Under the pieces are notes generated by a model, which saw only the letters and a list, made by a program, of their open reading frames with translations, was not told the DNA's origin and did no database searches. A program made the translations under genes and the position numbers. Positions 1-7,657 of a DNA stretch of 12,511 nt are shown one piece after another. The stretch spans positions 42,806 to 55,316 of the forward strand of contig PAXL01000011.1 of assembly GCA_002714465.1 (NCBI GenBank), in the 5' to 3' direction. The stretch comes from Gemmatimonadota bacterium (GTDB lineage: Bacteria; Latescibacterota; UBA2968). Each line of letters opens with the position of its first letter. Position 1 is the stretch's first letter.

Positions 1-2
1 TG

Positions 3-1016
3 GTCGCTGCGGTCGCTGTCGGCAGCAGTAGCGTAGTCGCAAGGGAGATGATTCGGCTTCACCCGAATCAGGCCGTCTACTTCAACCACGTGATCGCGGG
101 GTCCGTTGATGAGGTCTTGAATCGATACGAAACTGACTACTGGAGACACGCACAGAAGCAGGCACTCCGTTGGATAGCTGAAAACTATCGCAACCAGTAC
201 GATCGAAAGATACGAGTCTACAGCCGTTTTATCTGGATCAAGGAGCAAATGCCGATTGGACTTGAGTTCGTCGACTACACAGCGGTTCCAGACTTTTACA
301 TAGGTAGCAAACGCTACGACGAGCATCGAACCATCCCGGGTGAGATCGTACACACAATTCGAGCCGGGAAAGCGGAGCTCGTACACATCGTCAAACCGGA
401 CGAGACGCGCGAGTTCGACGCTTACTTTACTAGCTCCTTCTGGGCCGACACGCATCGTCGTCTAATCTACCTGCGCGAAGTCTCCACACGCTTGCGGCGT
501 GGCGATCGCGTCGGTGCCGCAAGATCTCATCTAAAGCTGGCGCGAGTCTACGAACGGCTCAAACCCTACGAAGTACGGCTCAAGTTCAAAGCCGACTATA
601 TGGATGCCCAGGCCAAAAAGCACCGCTTCCAAGCGATTGAGTTGATTGCCTCACGTGCACAGTCAGAAACTGTGGCAGCACGGTATCTCGAAGACAGCAA
701 CCACGTTGCTGCGCGTGACCTGTTACTTGGTCTTGTGTCCGTCTACCCTGATATCAGCCACAACTGGGTTAAACTGATTCAGGCGCTAATCGGAACCGGA
801 GAATACGAGCGTGCTTTGAAACAGTGTCGAGAGTGGCAGCAGCGGCACCCAACTTTGGCGCCTCTGGAAGCTGAAGTCCGAGTGCTCGCGGCGATGGGTG
901 ACTTGCCCCGTGCCGAGGCGCAACTCAGCGAGGTTGTATCACGCGGTTCTACGATCGTCAACCAGTTACAGTCGACCATCGATGCTCAAAGATCAGGTGA
1001 AGCAAACAGAGAATGA
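3..1016 (+). CDS. C-terminal part of a GT39-like membrane glycosyltransferase with TPR-like tail (5' truncated by window edge)
   Basis: The reading frame is open from the first complete codon at position 3, so the ATG at 48 is internal and the true start lies before the window. The first visible residues are hydrophobic and small (end of a membrane segment), followed by a HPNQAVYFN motif (fragment residues 20-28) and YETDYW (42-47). These match the conserved block after the last membrane helix of bacterial dolichyl-phosphate-mannose/GT39-like proteins (HPYQ-VYFN ... ETDYWG-S). Such enzymes transfer a sugar from a lipid-linked donor at the membrane; donor and acceptor cannot be told from this fragment. 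The last third is charged and helical with a TPR-like pattern, for example around GTGEYERALKQ and MGDLPRAEAQL. That tail may bind a partner protein. The gene converges on the lactonase gene with a 42-bp gap and no clear terminator. Family call fairly sure, exact function unknown. Confidence 0.75.
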   Translation, partial: VAAVAVGSSSVVAREMIRLHPNQAVYFNHVIAGSVDEVLNRYETDYWRHAQKQALRWIAENYRNQYDRKIRVYSRFIWIKEQMPIGLEFVDYTAVPDFYIGSKRYDEHRTIPGEIVHTIRAGKAELVHIVKPDETREFDAYFTSSFWADTHRRLIYLREVSTRLRRGDRVGAARSHLKLARVYERLKPYEVRLKFKADYMDAQAKKHRFQAIELIASRAQSETVAARYLEDSNHVAARDLLLGLVSVYPDISHNWVKLIQALIGTGEYERALKQCREWQQRHPTLAPLEAEVRVLAAMGDLPRAEAQLSEVVSRGSTIVNQLQSTIDAQRSGEANRE

Positions 1017-1058
1017 GAACATTCGACACCGTGCACCTGAGAAGGGGATGCTGGCTGA

Positions 1059-2138
1059 TCAATTCCAAGTCCTCCCGAACTTGATGCATACGGGTGTAAG
1101 TATCTCGACCTGATGTTTCTCTTCGAGATATCCTGTCGCCTGGTTGACTGCAAAGGTCACCACGTTGTCCGAATTCTGGTTCGCACACAGAAGCCACTGA
1201 CCGGACGGATCGATCACGAACCCGCGGGGGACGCGACCCTGCGCCGGAAAGAACCCTATCAGTACGAGTCCGCCCATCGTCAAATCGACGTGGAATGCCG
1301 CTAGGCTGTCGTGACCGCGATTGGAAGCGTAGAGGAACCTGCCATCCGGGGAGATGTGTATGTCCGCCGTCGAGTTTCTACCGTCGAAGTCCGAGGGAAG
1401 CGTCGTGGTCGTCTCGAAAGGCACGAGCCGTCCATCTTTCCACAGACAGCTCGTGATGGTCGAGTTGATTTCGTTGAGTACATAACCCCATTGCCCGCTC
1501 GGGTGAAAAGCGAAGTGGCGGGGACCCGCCCCTTCAGGCAGACGCAGGCTGGACACCTTGACCAGCTTGCCGTTCGACTCCCTGATCGAGTACACGAAAA
1601 CCTGATCCGCCCCCTTGTCGGGAACAACAGCGTGCTGCTCATTCGAATCGAGGTAGATCGAATGGGCGTGGGGTCCGTCTTGGTCAGACGTCGGACCAGA
1701 TCCTTCGTGCTGGATCAACTGCATCACATCCCTCAACAACCCTTCCTCTCCTAGAGGGACGACAAAAACGCTTCCAGACTTGTAGTTCACACCATACAGA
1801 AAACGTCCCGCTCGATCCGTCGTCACATAGCAGGGCGCAATACCGTTGGACGACACCTCGTTGAGTTTCTTGAGCATCGTCTCCCCTCCGATTCGGAAAG
1901 CACTCAGAGTAGCGTGCGGATCGCAGAGATCCTCGAACATCTCGTTGGCCGCATACAGCGTAAGACCATCAGGAGAGACGGCTAGGTAAGAGGGATTGAT
2001 CGATGGAACAGCGTCGTGAGTAACCTTCAGTTCGCCCGAAGCAGAATCGAACAAACAGCTGTAGACACCATCTGCCTTGCCCTCAACGTGACCTTCCTTC
2101 TTCGTGTAAGTACCTACAAATGTCCGCAACTTGCTCAT
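1059..2138 (-). CDS. Lactonase, seven-bladed beta-propeller family (6-phosphogluconolactonase-like)
   Basis: A 359-residue protein without signal peptide, the usual length for the YbhE/Pgl-type lactonase family (PF10282). It opens with the family start RTFVGTYT (residues 5-12). Repeated blade motifs follow: INPSYLAVSPDG near 47-58, DGPHAHSIYLDSNEQ near 154-168, GAGPRHFAFHPSGQWGYVLN near 203-222, ADIHISPDGRFLYASN near 258-273 and VPRGFVIDPSGQWLLCANQ near 303-321. Family members hydrolyse sugar lactones such as 6-phosphogluconolactone to the aldonate in the cytoplasm, but many are uncharacterised and the substrate here is not fixed by sequence. Its ATG overlaps the TGA of the TetR gene in an ATGA, which points to translational coupling. 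The upstream ribosome site is only a weak GGGG, consistent with coupling. In this sugar-catabolic setting it could open a lactone made by the nearby oxidoreductase (inference). Confidence 0.88.
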   Translation of the reverse strand: MSKLRTFVGTYTKKEGHVEGKADGVYSCLFDSASGELKVTHDAVPSINPSYLAVSPDGLTLYAANEMFEDLCDPHATLSAFRIGGETMLKKLNEVSSNGIAPCYVTTDRAGRFLYGVNYKSGSVFVVPLGEEGLLRDVMQLIQHEGSGPTSDQDGPHAHSIYLDSNEQHAVVPDKGADQVFVYSIRESNGKLVKVSSLRLPEGAGPRHFAFHPSGQWGYVLNEINSTITSCLWKDGRLVPFETTTTLPSDFDGRNSTADIHISPDGRFLYASNRGHDSLAAFHVDLTMGGLVLIGFFPAQGRVPRGFVIDPSGQWLLCANQNSDNVVTFAVNQATGYLEEKHQVEILTPVCIKFGRTWN

Positions 2139-2776
2139 GGTGCCCCGGCCACACCTCGAAACAACTGCTCAACAACTCGTTCCGCTGCGTCCTCGGTCAA
2201 CGGGATCGGATCCGGCGCCGACACGTGGAACATCACGTGGATCAGGATCTGACCGAGGAGGGCCTGCGCAATCATCACCGGATCTCCGTTCAGGTCGCCC
2301 GACTCGACGCCCTGGTTCGCGAGTGCGACGAGAGCGCCGAAATACGCGTGGTCGTGATCAGCATCCTCGACTGCAGGCATCGCCTTCCGCGGACCGAAAT
2401 GCGCGGCAAACATGAAACGGGCACGCTCGGGCGCTTCCCTCGCCCAATTGAAATCGATCTCGACGAGCTCCACCAGCTTCTCCCGGATCGTCAGGTCAGT
2501 CTTGGCCACGATCTCGTTCTGAGATGCGATCGCCTTCTCGTGGAAGGATCGGAAGATCTCCTGATACAGACCCTCCTTGCTCTTGAAGTAGTAGTAGACC
2601 ATCGGCTTGGTCGTCCCGGCCGCTTCGACGATATCCTGGATCGATGATCCCGAATACCCATTGTCCGCAAAAATACGAGCAGCCTCGGTGATGATCCTTC
2701 CCCGCACCTCCCCCACGGCAAGGTCTGTTGGTCTCCCCGTCCCGCGACGGGCTTCTCTTGTGTCGATCTCAGCCAT
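2135..2776 (-). CDS. TetR/AcrR-family transcriptional regulator
   Basis: A 213-residue protein from the preferred start, normal for the family. The N-terminal domain carries the TetR helix-turn-helix: AARIFADNGYSGSSIQDIV (about 32-50) leading into EAAGTTKPMVYYYFKSKEGL (51-70), including the near-invariant YYYF-K-KEGL. The C-terminal ligand domain (about 95-210) is divergent, so the effector is unknown. An in-frame ATG at 2821 would add 15 residues, but that stretch is unlike the family. The ATG at 2776 has AAGG and AGG ribosome-binding matches 10 and 5 nt upstream and begins the typical charged, disordered lead (MAEIDTREARRG). The stop overlaps the lactonase start. An inverted repeat over its own translation start may be an operator. 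As a local regulator it may control the lactonase, the glycan genes upstream or the RND pump; sequence alone does not decide. Confidence 0.9.
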   Translation of the reverse strand: MAEIDTREARRGTGRPTDLAVGEVRGRIITEAARIFADNGYSGSSIQDIVEAAGTTKPMVYYYFKSKEGLYQEIFRSFHEKAIASQNEIVAKTDLTIREKLVELVEIDFNWAREAPERARFMFAAHFGPRKAMPAVEDADHDHAYFGALVALANQGVESGDLNGDPVMIAQALLGQILIHVMFHVSAPDPIPLTEDAAERVVEQLFRGVAGAP

Positions 2777-2777
2777 A

Positions 2778-2795
2778 GTTACCTGACCTTGTAAC
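2778..2795. promoter_or_regulatory. Candidate TetR-family operator (18-bp inverted repeat)
   Basis: GTTAC at 2778-2782 and GTAAC at 2791-2795 form a perfect 5-bp inverted repeat with an 8-bp spacer. The 18-bp span is typical of TetR-family operators. It lies directly against the TetR start codon and covers the ribosome-binding region, so binding would fit autorepression. A weak minus-strand -10-like element (TATACG) lies just upstream, at about 2799-2804. A repeat this short can arise by chance, so this is a tentative call. Confidence 0.3.
2782..2790 (-). promoter_or_regulatory. Ribosome binding site deciding the TetR start
   Basis: On the minus strand, AAGG ends 10 nt before and AGG ends 5 nt before the ATG at 2776. 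This favours that codon over the in-frame ATG at 2821. The site lies inside the candidate operator repeat. Confidence 0.5.
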
Positions 2796-2861
2796 GCACC
2801 GTATACATCCCATCGCCTCACGTCACCAGCACGCGTCTTTCTAATTTGTTCCTCTCAAAAC

Positions 2862-3899
2862 TCAAACCGTCGTGAACCTGAAAACAGTGGAGGTATCGTA
2901 GCTGTCGCCCGGCCTTAACAACGTTGATGGGAACTCTGGCTTGTTAGGTGAGTCTGGGAAGTGCTGGGTCTCCAGACAGAAACCAGATCGCCACTCGTAT
3001 CGAACACCGCCTTTTCCGACAATCGAGCCATCTAGGAAGTTGCCCGTGTAGAACTGTACACCTGGCTCAGTTGTCTGGACTTCTAGTACGCGCCCCGACC
3101 CCGGATCGACAACAGTGGCGACCGTCTCCAGTGCCTCACCTTCGCGATCCAGAACGAAATTGTGATCGTAGCCACCGCCCACCTGAATCTGCGGGTCCGG
3201 ATCCTCGATCCGATCACCTATCCGGCTTCCCGATTTGAAGTCGAACGACGTCCCATCGACAGAGCGCAGTTCACCCGTCGGGATCAGTCCCTGATCCACG
3301 GGTGTGTAACGACCGGCCATCAGCGTCACCTCGTGCCCGAGGACATCGCCATCACAAGCGAGGTTGAAGTAGCTGTGATTGGTCAGGTTGACGTGTGTGG
3401 TCGCGTCGGTATTTGCGTGGTAGTCGACGCGGAGCGCGTTGTCTTCCGTCAGGCTGTAGGCCACGGTCGCATCCAGACTACCCGGATATCCCTCGTCACC
3501 GTCCGGACTCGCAAGGGAGAAGCACACGCCATCTTGCCAAGACTCGGCATCCCAGACCTTCCGATCGAATCCCTGAATTCCCCCGTGGAGATGATTCTCA
3601 CCGTTGTTCGTCGCCAACGTGTAAACTTTCCCCTCGATCTCAAACTGGCCCTTTGCGATTCGGTTGCCGTATCTCCCGACAACCGCGCCCAGATGCGCCC
3701 GATCGCCCAGATATCCTTGCAGTGTATCGTAGCCAAGTACGACGTCGCCCGGCTGACCATCCCGGTCCAGCGCGTGGATCTCGACCACGGCACAAGCATA
3801 GTTCGTGATCCGGACGGTCATACCAGCCGAATTCCTTAGCGTGTAGAGGAACGCCTCCTTCCCCCCGTACTCGCCGAAGCTCTCCCTTTCAACAACCAC
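2862..3899 (-). CDS. galM: Aldose 1-epimerase (galactose mutarotase)
   Basis: Interconverts alpha and beta anomers of aldoses such as galactose and glucose in the cytoplasm. The preferred start is the GTG at 3899, giving 345 residues, the usual GalM length. It is preceded by GAGGGAG with a 7-nt spacer and begins VVVERESFGEYGG, matching the normal GalM N-terminus. A longer ATG form starting at 4061 would run 145 bp into the GH2 gene and adds unrelated residues. Family motifs, numbered from the GTG: NRIAKGQF (79-86), GENHLHGG (100-107, substrate histidines), LTNHSYFNL (172-180, with the catalytic-acid histidine at 175), GYDHNFVL (243-250) and the catalytic-base glutamate in CLETQHFPDSPN (E310). 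All key residues are present. It starts 17 bp after the GH2 stop, so it probably sits in the same operon and acts on the aldose that GH2 releases. Confidence 0.95.
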   Translation of the reverse strand: MVVERESFGEYGGKEAFLYTLRNSAGMTVRITNYACAVVEIHALDRDGQPGDVVLGYDTLQGYLGDRAHLGAVVGRYGNRIAKGQFEIEGKVYTLATNNGENHLHGGIQGFDRKVWDAESWQDGVCFSLASPDGDEGYPGSLDATVAYSLTEDNALRVDYHANTDATTHVNLTNHSYFNLACDGDVLGHEVTLMAGRYTPVDQGLIPTGELRSVDGTSFDFKSGSRIGDRIEDPDPQIQVGGGYDHNFVLDREGEALETVATVVDPGSGRVLEVQTTEPGVQFYTGNFLDGSIVGKGGVRYEWRSGFCLETQHFPDSPNKPEFPSTLLRPGDSYDTSTVFRFTTV

Positions 3900-3906
3900 G
3901 ATTCTT

Positions 3907-3913
3907 CTCCCTC
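3907..3913 (-). promoter_or_regulatory. Ribosome binding site for the GTG start of galM
   Basis: On the minus strand, GAGGGAG lies 7 nt before the GTG at 3899-3897, in the short gap after the GH2 stop. It is the main reason for choosing the GTG start over the longer ATG form. Confidence 0.7.
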
Positions 3914-3916
3914 TGC

Positions 3917-6193
3917 CTAGATCAGCGAATAGGCGAGGATGTCGATCCGGTAGGTCATCGCCCATATCCATCCGCCGGTGATTGCCAAGAAGACAAGTGT
4001 GCTGACGACGAAAATCCCTCGCCAGGCCCACTTCTTCCAGCCCAGCAACCCAGCTCTCCAACCCTGACCAAAACCGACAAAGACAAGAAGCAGGCTGATA
4101 ACCACAGTCGGCTTGATCCCGTAACGGAAGAACACGATGACCGCATCGGTCGTGCTTGAGTCATCAAACAACCAGACAACCCGATCTTCGTGCGCTTTCC
4201 CGTCGATCGTGGCAGACGCAACGACCACGTTGTTCCCCTTTTTCAGCCTCACGTCTTCCCATCGAAAAATGCCCTGCCCCTCACCCCTACCTTTCCCGAT
4301 AGAGGTGCCGTTCACGCTGAGCAAAACCTGGTCGGCGTTAGAGTAAACCTTCACGGACGTATCGTCCGTCTCACGAAGCTGATAGCGCCGGTTCGCAATG
4401 TAGACAGTTGGGTCGTCGGACCAGTTCGCTCGGTAGAAGTAGAACACATCCTTCCGAACCCTGCGATCGTATGTCACCATGCCTTTGTCGTTCATGCCGA
4501 TCGCGTCCCCTTCGCGCCTAAAGAACGAGGCGAAGTCAAACATGTTCCAGATGTAGCTTCCCCAAACGTAGTCGCGTGCAGCGATCTCTTTCCAGTTCTC
4601 TTCGTGTACCTGGGCTTGCCAAGCTTCGGGATGCCACGGATGCGCAAACGGAAAGGCTCGCCGGATGTTCTCCTCGTGGTGCTCGATACTGCCCCCTGCT
4701 CCGTATTCCGTGATCCCCATTGGCACGTGAGGCAGTTCGGCGTGCGTCTCGTCCATCCAATCGCCTATCTGTGACGAGTGACCGATATACCAGCCGAAGT
4801 ACTGGTTCCAGCCCGTAATATCAGTTCCAATCATGTCCGTCATCATCATGTTTGCCGCCGCGGTCAGACGATCCGGGTCTTCGATACGAGCCAGATCGTG
4901 CATCTCTTTGATGTAGGGCAACGGACTGAGCTCATCCGGGTTGTGGAGCTCGTTCTGGATACCCCAGATGATTACAGATGGATGGTTGTAGTTCTGTCGG
5001 ATCATTTCCAGCATAGACTGTCGGATGTTTGTCTTGATCCCTTCAGAGTCGTTGAAACCCGATGCTGTCGATCCGACCCAAGCGATCTCCGTATAGACCG
5101 TCAGACCCGTGGAATCACACAGGTCATAGAACAACTCGGAGTGAGGGTAGTGAGACAGGCGAACCGAATTCGTCCCCATGTCAAGGATGTGCTCAAGATC
5201 CCGACGATGGTCCTCCGGGCGCAATGCCCCGCCCCGCCCCGCCACATCCTGATGCCTCGCAATACCCCTGATCTTCAGGTGCCTGTCGTTCAGGAAGAAT
5301 CCTTTCTTCGCGTCGAAATGGAAGGTTCGAAACCCGAGCGGCTGCACGATTTCGTCGATCACTCGACCACCTTTTAAGACTTGAGAAGTAACTGAGTAGA
5401 GGTAGGGCCCCTTCAGACCCTGCCAACGGGTCGGAGACGCAACAGTAGCGGATACCACGACAGGTATCGTCTCGCCGGCAGCAAGTCCGGTTAGGGTCTC
5501 CTGTTTGGCGACTGTAACGCCTTCAGCGTCGCGAACGACTACGCGTACCGTCGCGTCTTCTGCCGCAAGTCCCCCGTTCGACACCTTGACCGTCACGTCG
5601 ATCGTGCCTGACACGTCGCTCAGGTCCTTCTGCCGGATGAACACACCGGGTGACGCGTAGTCCAGAGGGGTAATACAAACGGGATCCGTCGTGATCAGTC
5701 GTACTGAACGATGAATCCCGCCGAACAGAGGGAAATCGCCAGACAGCGGGATCACATCTTTCTGCGGCTCGTTGCTTACCTCGACCACGATTTCGTTCAC
5801 CCCTTCGTGAACGAAATCGGTGATCTCGAAGGCAAAGGCCGTATACCCGCCCCGATGCTGACCAACGTGTGTCCCATTGACGTTCACGTCAGCAACACTC
5901 TGCGCTGCTTCAAAATGAAGGAACATTCGCTTCCCGATATCCGACGCCGGGATGGTCAGCGATTTCCGATATGTGCCCTGCCCCCGGTAGTATTCGTAAC
6001 CGGAGGCGACGTCCATCGCGTTCCACGTGTGTGGCAGATCGACCACTATGTCAATCGTGGAGCCATCGATGCTGCCACCGGTGAAGTGCCAGTCACCATC
6101 GATGTTCACATCTGTTCGAGCAGAGACTTGGTCACTTGCGAGAAAAGCCATGACAGCCAGTGCACAGACGAAAATAGCACTTCGAAAACTCAT
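3917..6193 (-). CDS. Secreted GH2-family glycosidase (beta-galactosidase-like) with C-terminal transmembrane hairpin
   Basis: A 758-residue protein. Residues 1-25 form a signal peptide (hydrophobic core AIFVCALAVMAFLA, likely cut after a VSA). The GH2 sugar-binding jelly roll follows (about 30-165, with DLPHTWNAMD and NVNGTHVGQHRGGY), then an Ig-like domain (about 170-285) and a TIM barrel (about 290-585). The catalytic acid/base is E415 in WGIQNE and the nucleophile is E496 in ITEYGAGG, so it should be active. Residues about 590-675 resemble the DUF4982-type sandwich of many GH2 enzymes (VYSNADQVLLSVNGTSIGKG). Unusually, two hydrophobic segments follow (about 685-709 and 726-747) separated by a basic loop. 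They would anchor the enzyme in the inner membrane facing the periplasm. Beta-galactosidase is the likeliest activity given galM, but other GH2 activities fit. The ATG overlaps the sulfatase stop and has GGAGG 7 nt upstream. Confidence 0.92.
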   Translation of the reverse strand: MSFRSAIFVCALAVMAFLASDQVSARTDVNIDGDWHFTGGSIDGSTIDIVVDLPHTWNAMDVASGYEYYRGQGTYRKSLTIPASDIGKRMFLHFEAAQSVADVNVNGTHVGQHRGGYTAFAFEITDFVHEGVNEIVVEVSNEPQKDVIPLSGDFPLFGGIHRSVRLITTDPVCITPLDYASPGVFIRQKDLSDVSGTIDVTVKVSNGGLAAEDATVRVVVRDAEGVTVAKQETLTGLAAGETIPVVVSATVASPTRWQGLKGPYLYSVTSQVLKGGRVIDEIVQPLGFRTFHFDAKKGFFLNDRHLKIRGIARHQDVAGRGGALRPEDHRRDLEHILDMGTNSVRLSHYPHSELFYDLCDSTGLTVYTEIAWVGSTASGFNDSEGIKTNIRQSMLEMIRQNYNHPSVIIWGIQNELHNPDELSPLPYIKEMHDLARIEDPDRLTAAANMMMTDMIGTDITGWNQYFGWYIGHSSQIGDWMDETHAELPHVPMGITEYGAGGSIEHHEENIRRAFPFAHPWHPEAWQAQVHEENWKEIAARDYVWGSYIWNMFDFASFFRREGDAIGMNDKGMVTYDRRVRKDVFYFYRANWSDDPTVYIANRRYQLRETDDTSVKVYSNADQVLLSVNGTSIGKGRGEGQGIFRWEDVRLKKGNNVVVASATIDGKAHEDRVVWLFDDSSTTDAVIVFFRYGIKPTVVISLLLVFVGFGQGWRAGLLGWKKWAWRGIFVVSTLVFLAITGGWIWAMTYRIDILAYSLI
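5227..5243 (-). repeat. Short GGGGC tandem tract inside the GH2 gene (possible G-quadruplex)
   Basis: The plus strand has three CCCCG units followed by CC. The GH2 coding strand and mRNA therefore read GG-C-GGGG-C-GGGG-C-GGGG, encoding part of VAGRGGAL (residues 317-324). Four G-tracts with one-base loops could form a two-layer quadruplex. Protein sequence constraint could equally explain it. Confidence 0.4.
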
Positions 6194-7644
6194 TCGATGA
6201 CCTCCGATGCTTGCGCGTCCTCAATCACGCGTGTAAGGACCGGAGCGGTCGGTCCATCCTGCTCAATCAGCTTTTCACCATCTGTGAACCCTTCCGGTCG
6301 ATCACCGAGTTGAGCGATCAGATGCCCCCTCCAAGTTGCCACCTCGATCGCTCGATCCGGATCGTTCGAAAGGTTGCGTACCTCCTGCGGATCCTCTTCG
6401 AGATCGAAAAACAGCTCTTCATCCTTCCCCGGGAACCAAGCGAACTTCCGCTTCCCATCGGTCACATACTGCATGCCGCTGTTCGATGACGGCACGTTGC
6501 AGCACTCCCCGTGGACAAAGTCTCGCCAAGCACTTGATTCGTCCTTCATCAGTGGAACCAGACTCTCTCCGTCAACCGTGACCGGGATGTCCACACCGGC
6601 AGCATCTAGGAACGTGGGCATCAGATCCATCAGTTCCACGGGTTTATCGATCACCTGGCCAGACTGGATCCCGTAGCTCTCCGGGAAGCGCACCAGAAAC
6701 GGCACTCGCGCGGAGGGTTCGAACGGATTTCGCTTCCGCAGCCACTGATGATCACCCAGCATCTCACCGTGGTCGGAGGCGAACGCGACGACCGTGTTCT
6801 TCGGAAGCATACCGTGCCAGATCATACGCGCGATCTGATGATCGATGTGCTCGATACACCCGTAGTAGGCGGCACGCATCTGCTTCGTCACCTCCGGTTC
6901 CACGCTGATACGCCAAGGCTCCGGGTTCAGACCGCGCTGAGGCTGGTCGAACACACGCGCCCAGTCACCCACAACGGGTTCGGGCAGATCCATACCCATG
7001 TACTTGTCGTAATAGAACTGGGGTGGCGTCAGGGGCTGGTGCGGATGGATGAAGTTTGCCCAGATGAAGAACGGGCGGTCTTCGTCGCAGTTGTCAATCA
7101 GGTCGATCGTGCGGTCCGCAACCCAGTTCGAGAAGTGAAGCCGCTCTTCCAAGTGCCAGGGCCTGGAGGGATACCCGTTCCCGTAACAACCGTGTGCGTC
7201 CGAAGCTCGGGGTGACGTGATCCCATTCTCGTGCAGAAACTGTTGGTAATCGTTGGTCTGACCGGGCCCCGGTGCTCTGGGCCCCCCGGCCGTTGTCGCG
7301 GAGTCAAATCCGACATCCAAGGGGTCTGGCCCCCAATGGGATTTCCCGACGAGGTGAGTCTGATAACCAGCTTCTTGGAGTTCGCCCGCCATTGTCGGCC
7401 ACGGCAGGGGCGCGTTGTGATTGACCAGCACACCGTGTCGGCTGGGCTTTCGCCCTGTTAGGACTGTACGTCTGGCTGGCGTGCAGACAGGGCAGGCGGA
7501 GTAACCATTTGAAAACCGCACACCCGATTCAGCAAGATTGTCGAGAAACGGCGTCTGTAGGACGGGATGTCCATCGATTCCCAGACAATCACCCCTCTGC
7601 TGGTCGGTCATGATCAGAAGAATGTTCGGTCTCTCGTCAGCCAT
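6190..7644 (-). CDS. Sulfatase (type I, Cys-type formylglycine), no signal peptide
   Basis: A 484-residue alkaline-phosphatase-fold sulfatase that removes sulfate esters from sugars or related substrates. The N-terminal metal motif is NILLIMTDQQRGDCLG (residues 7-22, D14). The activation site is CTPAR at C54 in CPVCTPARRTVLTGR, the Cys-type site converted to formylglycine by FGE or anSME. The second metal site is ASDHGEMLGDH (289-299, D291 and H292). The tail has the usual LFFDLEEDPQEVRNL (411-425). No signal peptide is visible, and an in-frame TAA nine codons upstream (7669-7671) rules out a longer N-terminus, so it should stay in the cytoplasm. The ribosome site is weak (GGGG). The stop overlaps the GH2 start in ATGA, tying it to glycan breakdown. 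No maturase is encoded in the window. Substrate cannot be assigned. Confidence 0.95.
   Translation of the reverse strand: MADERPNILLIMTDQQRGDCLGIDGHPVLQTPFLDNLAESGVRFSNGYSACPVCTPARRTVLTGRKPSRHGVLVNHNAPLPWPTMAGELQEAGYQTHLVGKSHWGPDPLDVGFDSATTAGGPRAPGPGQTNDYQQFLHENGITSPRASDAHGCYGNGYPSRPWHLEERLHFSNWVADRTIDLIDNCDEDRPFFIWANFIHPHQPLTPPQFYYDKYMGMDLPEPVVGDWARVFDQPQRGLNPEPWRISVEPEVTKQMRAAYYGCIEHIDHQIARMIWHGMLPKNTVVAFASDHGEMLGDHQWLRKRNPFEPSARVPFLVRFPESYGIQSGQVIDKPVELMDLMPTFLDAAGVDIPVTVDGESLVPLMKDESSAWRDFVHGECCNVPSSNSGMQYVTDGKRKFAWFPGKDEELFFDLEEDPQEVRNLSNDPDRAIEVATWRGHLIAQLGDRPEGFTDGEKLIEQDGPTAPVLTRVIEDAQASEVIE
6201..6205 (-). promoter_or_regulatory. Strong ribosome binding site of the GH2 gene inside the sulfatase 3' end
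   Basis: GGAGG on the minus strand, 7 nt before the ATG at 6193. It shows the GH2 gene can initiate on its own as well as by coupling through the ATGA overlap. Confidence 0.7.
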
Positions 7645-7657
7645 ACATAACCCCGCG

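Noticed and set aside
48..50. ATG at 48 as the start of the first plus-strand gene
   Set aside because: The frame is open to the window edge and the residues before it continue a known family motif, so this is an internal methionine.
1017..1058. Bidirectional terminator between the convergent genes
   Set aside because: No stable stem with a flanking T-run could be found in the 42-bp gap.
2777..2821. Extra 15 residues at the TetR N-terminus
   Set aside because: They are unlike the family, and the ATG at 2776 has ribosome-binding matches.
2854..2866. Direct repeat CTCAAA-A-CTCAAA at the end of galM
   Set aside because: Only two short copies in an A-rich stretch; chance is a sufficient explanation.
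3900..4061. Longer GalM starting at the ATG at 4061
   Set aside because: It would overlap the GH2 gene by 145 bp and adds residues unlike any GalM, while a GTG at 3899 has a good ribosome site and the family N-terminus.
3162..6313. Several plus-strand open frames of about 190-225 codons opposite galM, GH2 and sulfatase
   Set aside because: They lie fully antisense to genes with intact catalytic motifs, show low-complexity Arg/Pro/His-rich composition and no family motif. They are by-products of codon bias.
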